The notes under the pieces: generated by a model
The model's input: only the letters and a program-made list of their open reading frames with translations
Told to the model about the DNA's origin: nothing
The model's database searches: none
NCBI GenBank assembly: GCA_944387755.1
Contig: CALXGC010000135.1
Location: 1-27,370, forward strand
DNA from: an uncultured Oscillospiraceae bacterium
Lineage (GTDB): Bacteria > Bacillota_A > Clostridia > Oscillospirales > Oscillospiraceae
DNA length: 27,370 nt
Direction: 5' to 3'
Made by a program: the position numbers and the translations under genes
Shown: in pieces, positions 23,551 through 27,370 of the stretch
Position numbering within the stretch: the stretch's first letter is position 1
Layout of the letters: each line of letters opens with the position of its first letter

Positions 23551-24039
23551 GTGTTTATTCTGACCGCCAGACTGCCCAGGAGAAAGCTGGCCGCCGGCGT
23601 GGCCGCCGCCGCGCTGGTGTGCTGCGCCGCGCTGACCCTGCCTCCAGGCGGAGGGGCCGGGCCGGCCTCCGCGGTCTCCGCCGCCCTCCCCAGCCCCAAG
23701 GGGATAAAAACCAATGAGGACCGCGTGGCTTTTCTGGAGGGCTATGGCTGGCAGGTGGCGGAGGAGCCCCTGGCCGTGGAGGAGCTGCTGATTCCGGAGG
23801 AGATGGACGAGAGCTATGACAGCTACCTCTCCCTCCAGGCCGGCCAGGGCTTTGACCTGGAGCAGTACGCCGGCAAGCGGGTGAAGCGCTACACCTATGA
23901 AATTACCAACTACCCCACCGGAGAGGCCGGGGTGCAGGCCAATCTGATGCTCTTCCGGAACCGGGTGATCGGGGGCGAGGTGCTCTCCCCCCAGATGGAC
24001 GGGTTTCTCCACGGCCTGGCCATGCCCGGCGGCACATAG
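23551..24039 (+). CDS. DUF4830 domain exported protein
   Basis: A 162-aa protein with a basic start and hydrophobic segment (about 12-30) that should act as signal peptide or anchor; no clean lipobox is seen although two cysteines (24-25) lie in the segment. The rest, from TNEDRVAFLEGYGW through EQYAGKRVKRYTYEITNYP to DGFLHGL, matches what I recall of DUF4830, a clostridial family of unknown function. The start is a GTG at 23551 with GGAAAGGAG upstream; the ATG 7 bases earlier is in another frame that encodes an Arg-rich implausible product. It stands alone on the plus strand, converging with the next gene without a visible terminator. Confidence 0.8.
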   Translation: MFILTARLPRRKLAAGVAAAALVCCAALTLPPGGGAGPASAVSAALPSPKGIKTNEDRVAFLEGYGWQVAEEPLAVEELLIPEEMDESYDSYLSLQAGQGFDLEQYAGKRVKRYTYEITNYPTGEAGVQANLMLFRNRVIGGEVLSPQMDGFLHGLAMPGGT

Positions 24040-24050
24040 CGCGTCCGCCG

Positions 24051-24704
24051 TCAGAAGAGCCTTCTGACCAGCGCCTCCGGCGGATGCCGGAAGTCCTCCA
24101 CCCAGACGCTGCACAGCTCCCGCAGCTCCCCCTCCCGGCGGGCGTACAGGGGGTCCCCCACGCCGGCCACAAAGAGGCCCGCCTCCCTGGCGGCGGCGCA
24201 GCCGCCGGGGGAGTCCTCAAAAAGCACGCACTGCTCCGGCCGCCGGCCGAAGCGCTCCGCCGCCAGGCGGTACAGGGCGGGATTGCTCTTCTCCAGGCCG
24301 GTCTCCTGGGCGTATACGGTGCCCTGGAACCAGTCCAAAATCCGGTGGCGGGTCAGGGCGGCGCGGCACAGCTCCGGAATGCAGGAGGTCAGCACCGCCA
24401 TGGGCCGCCCCGCCTGCCGGCAGCGCTCCAAAAACGCCCTCGCGCCGGGCTTCAGCGCCAGCCGGCCGGCATAGGCCTCCCGCGCCAGCGCCAGCCAGGC
24501 GGACTGAATCTCCTCCGGCGTCTCCGGCAGGCCGAAGCGCGCTCTGGTGTACCGGGCGGCTTCCGGGGCGCTGTGGTGGGCCACATACCAGGTGTAGTCC
24601 TCCGGCACCGGGGCAATTCCATGCCGCCCCAGAAACTCCACGTCAATGTCCAGCCAAATCCCGTTGGAATCCAGCAGCGTGCCGTCCAAGTCAAAAAACA
24701 GCAT
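24051..24704 (-). CDS. HAD-IA family phosphatase/phosphatase-mutase-like protein
   Basis: A 217-aa haloacid-dehalogenase with motif I DLDGT (residues 5-9), cap domain to about 85, motif II LTSC, motif III KSNPALY and motif IV FEDSPGGCAAAREAG. The EDSPGG form is common in the beta-phosphoglucomutase/Gph-like branch. It starts 14 bases inside the end of the glycosylase gene, with GGAGGAGG immediately upstream, so the two are co-translated. The substrate is unknown; pairing with a DNA repair gene is suggestive of nucleotide or damage-product clean-up but not proof. Confidence 0.88.
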   Translation of the reverse strand: MLFFDLDGTLLDSNGIWLDIDVEFLGRHGIAPVPEDYTWYVAHHSAPEAARYTRARFGLPETPEEIQSAWLALAREAYAGRLALKPGARAFLERCRQAGRPMAVLTSCIPELCRAALTRHRILDWFQGTVYAQETGLEKSNPALYRLAAERFGRRPEQCVLFEDSPGGCAAAREAGLFVAGVGDPLYARREGELRELCSVWVEDFRHPPEALVRRLF

Positions 24705-25314
24705 ATTCCTCCTCCGGCCATCCGGCCCCGTACCAGAAGCGCCACGGAAAGGCGGCGGCCTCCTGGGCGTAGTCCACGCCGATGCGCGGCCCTGTCTGAA
24801 TCTGCTCCGGCGGCGGCGCGGGCCCCCGGCACACGTACAGGGGCGGCGCCGTCAGGTCCAGGCCGTTCTCCGCCCGGGTGAGGGCGAGGCCCTGGCACAG
24901 CTTCCCCGGCCCGTCCAGCAGTCCCCGCCGCTGCCGGGGGGAGAGCCGGTCCGCCGGACAGCCAAAGCGCCGCCGGGCCATCCCGTCCCAGCCCAAAACC
25001 GGGACGGCCCCCCGGATGAGCACGCCGCAGGGCTCCCCCTCCGGCTCGGTGATGAAATTCAGGCAGTGGTACATGCCGTAAATCAAGTAAATATAGGCCA
25101 CCCCCGGCCGGGAGAACAGCGTCTGCGTCCGGGGTGTGCGTTTATACTGATAGGCGTGGCAGGCCTTATCCATCCGGCCGATATAGGCCTCCGTCTCCGT
25201 GATCTGCACCGCCAGCTTCTCCCCGTCCAGCTCCCGCACCAGATAACAGCCCAGCAGCGCCCTGGCTGCGGTCAGCGTATCCTGATTATAAAACGCTTCG
25301 GGCAGTATTTCCAT
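24691..25314 (-). CDS. DNA-3-methyladenine glycosylase (AAG/MPG family)
   Basis: Base-excision repair enzyme that removes alkylated purines from DNA. The 207-aa protein is the usual length. The conserved VRELDGEKLAVQITETEAYIG segment includes the catalytic Glu region, followed by DKACHAYQYKRTPRTQTLF with the intercalating residues, YIYLIYGMYHCLNFIT, and the C-terminal GPRIGVDYA. The ATG at 25314 is preceded by GGAGGGGGG; a longer in-frame start at 25368 would overlap the promoter and is rejected. It is divergent from the DtxR-like gene. Confidence 0.94.
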   Translation of the reverse strand: MEILPEAFYNQDTLTAARALLGCYLVRELDGEKLAVQITETEAYIGRMDKACHAYQYKRTPRTQTLFSRPGVAYIYLIYGMYHCLNFITEPEGEPCGVLIRGAVPVLGWDGMARRRFGCPADRLSPRQRRGLLDGPGKLCQGLALTRAENGLDLTAPPLYVCRGPAPPPEQIQTGPRIGVDYAQEAAAFPWRFWYGAGWPEEEYAVF

Positions 25315-25339
25315 ACAGCAGCCCCCCCTCCGGCCTGCT

Positions 25340-25368
25340 ATCTTACCACAAATTCCGCCTCTCCGCAA
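25340..25368 (-). promoter_or_regulatory. Promoter of the glycosylase-HAD operon
   Basis: On the minus strand TTGCGG (25363-25368), a 17-bp spacer and TAAGAT (25340-25345) with an extended TGG, about 26 bases before the start. It is back to back with the next promoter; the -35 boxes are 19 bp apart. Confidence 0.6.
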
Positions 25369-25387
25369 ATCCTCCGCGGGAAAAACG

Positions 25388-25416
25388 TTGAAAGGGGCTG
25401 GAAACTGTGGTATACT
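25388..25416 (+). promoter_or_regulatory. Promoter of the DtxR-like regulator and mscS
   Basis: TTGAAA (25388-25393), a 17-bp spacer and TATACT (25411-25416) with an extended TGG, about 33 bases before the regulator start. No clear DtxR/MntR-type palindrome is visible across it. Confidence 0.75.
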
Positions 25417-25448
25417 AACCCCGATACTTTGACAGAAGAGGAGCGTAT

Positions 25449-25838
25449 TTGCTTATGGTGCTGCATGAATCGGGGGAGGACTATCTGGAGGCGGTTCTGG
25501 TCCTGCGCCAGCAGAAGGGAACCGTGCGCTCCATCGACGTGGCCCAGTACCTGGGCTTCTCCAAGCCCTCGGTGAGCCGGGCGGTATCTATTTTAAAGGC
25601 CAACGGCTATCTGACCATGGAAAAGGACGGCCGTCTGGAGCTCACCCCGGAGGGGGAGGCCAACGCCCAGCGGGTCTATGAGCGCCACCGCTTTCTCAGC
25701 CAGTGGCTGGTCCGCCTGGGCGTCTCGCCGGAGGTGGCCGCCGCCGACGCCTGCCGCATCGAGCACGACATCAGCGCCGAAACCTTTCAGTGTCTCAAAA
25801 ATCACGTGCAGAAGTACACCCAGGAAAACCCTGTCTGA
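25449..25838 (+). CDS. DtxR/MntR-family metal-dependent regulator
   Basis: A 129-aa metal-sensing repressor. The N-terminal winged helix (about 7-68) includes DVAQYLGFSKPSVSRAVSILKANGYL; the dimerisation domain carries likely ligands: D11 and E14 in GEDYLEAV, H80 in YERHRFL, and C102, E105, H106 in DACRIEHDIS. There is no C-terminal SH3-like domain, so it is the short two-domain form, as in MntR. Start is a TTG at 25449 (GAGGAG five bases upstream) or the ATG at 25455. The mix of Asp at the MntR D8 position and Cys at the MntR E99/DtxR C102 position leaves Mn versus Fe sensing open. mscS lies downstream with a hairpin between. Confidence 0.88.
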   Translation: MLMVLHESGEDYLEAVLVLRQQKGTVRSIDVAQYLGFSKPSVSRAVSILKANGYLTMEKDGRLELTPEGEANAQRVYERHRFLSQWLVRLGVSPEVAAADACRIEHDISAETFQCLKNHVQKYTQENPV

Positions 25839-25847
25839 CTTTTTTCA

Positions 25848-25881
25848 GGCGCGCGGGAGCTGCCGCTCCTGCGCGCCCTTT
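25848..25881 (+). terminator. Terminator or attenuator hairpin between the regulator and mscS
   Basis: A 13-bp stem (25848-25860 with 25865-25877, one G-U pair) and TGCC loop, followed by CTTTTC. The T-run is short, so termination may be partial and allow some read-through into mscS, which has no separate promoter that I can see. Confidence 0.65.
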
Positions 25882-25907
25882 TCGGACAAGAAACGGAGGA
25901 ATTTTTT

Positions 25908-26747
25908 ATGACGCTGGACGAAATCCTCGCCCAAGTGACCGGCGGCCTCAGCCTTCAGGCCCTTTCGCTGGAGCATATTCTGCGTACGGTGCTGGCGCTG
26001 GTCATCGGCGTGGCCGCCATCAAGCTCATTCTGCGGGCGGTGGACCGCATTCTGGCCCGGAATACCTCTCTGGCCTCCATCCACCGGTACCTGCGCTCCG
26101 CGGCGTCCATTGTGCTGTGGCTGCTGCTGGCCCTGGTGCTGCTGGGCTCCCTGGGGGTGGAGATGACCTCCATCATCGCCCTGCTGAGCGTGGCCGGCCT
26201 GGCCGTCTCCCTGGCCCTTCAGAACACCCTGTCCAACCTGGCCGGCGGCATTATGCTCCTGGTCTCCAAGCCCTTCACCATTGGGGACTATGTGGAAATC
26301 GGCTCTGTGTCGGGCACCGTCTCTATGATCGGCCTGTCCTACAGCACCCTGGCCACCGTGGAAAACAAGGAGGTCTATATCCCCAACAGCCAGCTCTCCT
26401 CCGCCACCATCATCAACTACACCCGCCTGGGCCGGCGGCGGATGGAGATCACTGTCAGCGCCTCCTACGGCGATCCGGCGGAGGAGGTCAAGGCCGCCCT
26501 TCAGGAGGCGGTGGACCAATTTCCCGCCATCCTCCAGGACCCCGCCCCGGAGATCCGCCTGTGCGGATACGGCGGCAGCGGCGTCAGCTACCTCATTCGG
26601 GCCTGGACCGCCACTGGGGACTACTGGGACACCTATTATCAGCTGCTGGAGGCCATCCTCCCCGCCTTCCGGCGCCGGGGGATATCTATGCCCTATCCCC
26701 AGATGGACGTGCATGTGATTCCAGACGGGACCCCCGCCCAAAACTGA
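25908..26747 (+). CDS. MscS-family small-conductance mechanosensitive channel
   Basis: Tension-gated membrane channel that releases solutes on osmotic down-shock. The 279-aa protein has three membrane segments (about 22-43, 63-85, 87-112); the third is the pore helix with LAVSLALQNTLSNLAGGIMLLVSKPF, the MscS hallmark. The beta domain follows (GDYVEIGSVSGTVSMIGLSYSTL, IPNSQL) and a C-terminal alpha/beta domain ends near PYPQMDVHV. GAAACGGAGGAA lies upstream of the ATG. Function is by family; no link to metal control is shown beyond adjacency. Confidence 0.94.
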   Translation: MTLDEILAQVTGGLSLQALSLEHILRTVLALVIGVAAIKLILRAVDRILARNTSLASIHRYLRSAASIVLWLLLALVLLGSLGVEMTSIIALLSVAGLAVSLALQNTLSNLAGGIMLLVSKPFTIGDYVEIGSVSGTVSMIGLSYSTLATVENKEVYIPNSQLSSATIINYTRLGRRRMEITVSASYGDPAEEVKAALQEAVDQFPAILQDPAPEIRLCGYGGSGVSYLIRAWTATGDYWDTYYQLLEAILPAFRRRGISMPYPQMDVHVIPDGTPAQN

Positions 26748-26775
26748 TGGACCGCCGCACATCCCTCTGCCAGAC

Positions 26776-26819
26776 AAAAACGTCCCGCCCCCGCCGGAAA
26801 CGGCTGGAGCGGGACGTTT
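26776..26819. terminator. Terminator between mscS and the truncated regulator
   Basis: An 11-bp stem (26778-26788 with 26809-26819) topped by an inner GCCG-GAAA-CGGC hairpin. The minus-strand reading ends in TTTTTGTC and is a good terminator for the gene on the right; on the plus strand only TTTG follows, so it may also stop mscS transcripts less efficiently. Confidence 0.8.
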
Positions 26820-26820
26820 G

Positions 26821-27258
26821 CTATTTCAGCTTTCGCTCCGCCTGCCAGACGCGGGCGGCCAGCACCGCACACACAATCAGGACGGGAAGCTGGAGCAAAG
26901 CCAGAAAACCGGGCCAAAACAGAGGGTCGGAGGCCACCAGAATGGCGGTGGGTCCGTCCGCCCCGCCGATGGCCCCGGCAGGGGCGGCCAGCAGAGCCAG
27001 ACTGGACCAGGGAATCAGGGAAATTAGGCACCAGACCCCCACGCCGGTGAGCAGCCACCGGAACAGCTTCAGGTACCCCAGGGCGGTGTTGGTCCGGGAC
27101 TGCTCCATGGCCGTAACGGCCGCCTGGCCGGCCTCCTCCTTGGTGAGGGTGTCGGAGGCGATGCGCTCCCCCTGAAGCAGCTCCAGCAGAGAGACGTCCA
27201 GCGCCTGGGCCAGGGGCTCCAGAAGCTTCAGGTCCGGAAACCCCCGGCCCGTTTCCCT
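26821..27258 (-). pseudogene. 5'-truncated XRE-family membrane regulator
   Basis: The frame read upstream from the stop at 26821 runs through ATG 27108 and on to GAA ACG GGC at about 27255, giving ETGRGFPDLKLLEPLAQALD and then VSLLELLQGERI. This is the second half of a typical XRE helix-turn-helix, where one expects SKWETGRGFPD; before ETGRG the homology stops abruptly and the frame hits TAA at 27262-27264. The C-terminal part has two membrane segments (about residues 18-42 and 65-85 from ATG 27108). Without the DNA-recognition helix and start, it cannot bind DNA; a 95-aa membrane fragment from ATG 27108 is possible but has no well-placed ribosome binding site. Confidence 0.75.
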
Positions 27259-27370
27259 TAGTTAAAGATATTGTTGGGTATCTCAAGATGTGTCATTCGA
27301 TTTTGCCGATAAAGCGGTAGAAGATTTCCACTTCCTGTTCCCGGCTTCCGTCCTCACTTTTGACCGCTTC
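27259..27370. mobile_element. Border of an inserted element (extends past window)
   Basis: From about 27259 to the window end the sequence is markedly AT-richer than its surroundings and interrupts the XRE gene in codon register next to GAA ACG. It contains an imperfect inverted repeat, AGATA/TATCT around 27266-27283, near the border, and the end of a recombinase-like frame. Large serine recombinases of Tn4451/TnpX type are usually encoded at one end of their element, which fits. The other end and the target repeat are not visible. Confidence 0.55.
27293..27370 (-). CDS. Probable large serine recombinase, C-terminal end (partial)
   Basis: Only the last 25 residues are in the window: they include REQEVEIFYRFIGKIE followed by TGA. 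This ending, a charged segment and then a strand like IxIYYxFVGxI, is what I recall at the C-terminus of TnpX/TndX-like recombinases with a DUF4368 region. Base composition is lower in GC than the neighbours. The assignment rests on a short tail plus its position beside an interrupted gene, so it is tentative. Confidence 0.5.
   Translation of the reverse strand, partial: EAVKSEDGSREQEVEIFYRFIGKIE

Noticed and set aside
23541..23720. Alternative start ATG at 23544 before the DUF4830 gene
   Set aside because: It opens a different frame giving an Arg-rich product; the GTG at 23551 gives the signal peptide and DUF4830 domain.

Overview
The window is high-GC, gene-dense chromosomal DNA from a Firmicute. 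Gene order (dgt-dnaG-rpoD, tsaE-tsaB, ddl-murF, ftsE-ftsX-peptidase), AGGAGG-type ribosome binding sites, occasional GTG/TTG starts and the REP-like GTAGGGGCGGCC intergenic repeats fit a gut clostridium of the Oscillospiraceae (Flavonifractor/Intestinimonas/Lawsonibacter type). The taxon is inferred from style and content, not from a search. No rRNA, tRNA or CRISPR array was found.

Layout. 1-8037 (minus) is one long co-directional run: ABC-F ATPase, YdcF-like membrane protein, prfA (RF1), an 85-aa protein of unknown function, a HAD phosphatase, Sua5-type threonylcarbamoyl-AMP synthase, a DUF4180 protein, coaE and a partial M18 aminopeptidase. Several junctions are ATGA or TGATG overlaps, so translation is probably coupled. 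8225-10663 (minus) is ddl-murF (peptidoglycan precursor D-Ala-D-Ala). 10810-12649 (minus) is tsaE-tsaB-upp. 12787-18253 (plus) is a SEDS glycosyltransferase gene (rodA-like), dgt, dnaG and rpoD, closed by a bidirectional terminator. 18298-21208 (minus) is ftsE-ftsX, a 32-aa membrane peptide, and a coiled-coil M23 endopeptidase. 21452-23378 (minus) holds a PucR/CdaR-type regulator with its own promoter, operator-like palindrome and terminator, then an RsuA-family pseudouridine synthase. 23551-26747 holds a DUF4830 exported protein, a HAD phosphatase plus 3-methyladenine DNA glycosylase pair, and a divergent DtxR/MntR-like regulator followed by an MscS channel. 26821-27258 is the 3' remnant of an XRE-type membrane regulator.

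Most of the window is conserved core genome: translation termination and tRNA t6A modification (prfA, sua5, tsaB, tsaE), CoA, cell wall synthesis and remodelling (ddl, murF, rodA-like, FtsEX-peptidase), and replication/transcription (dnaG, rpoD, dgt).

The main departures are as follows. (i) At the right edge an XRE regulator gene is cut inside its helix-turn-helix, and the next open frame is the C-terminal end of what looks like a large serine recombinase, suggesting the border of an integrated element. (ii) REP/MITE-like repeats flank prfA, and one supplies the prfA stop codon. (iii) A 32-aa membrane peptide is encoded between ftsX and the peptidase gene. (iv) The DtxR-family regulator has a mixed metal-ligand set.
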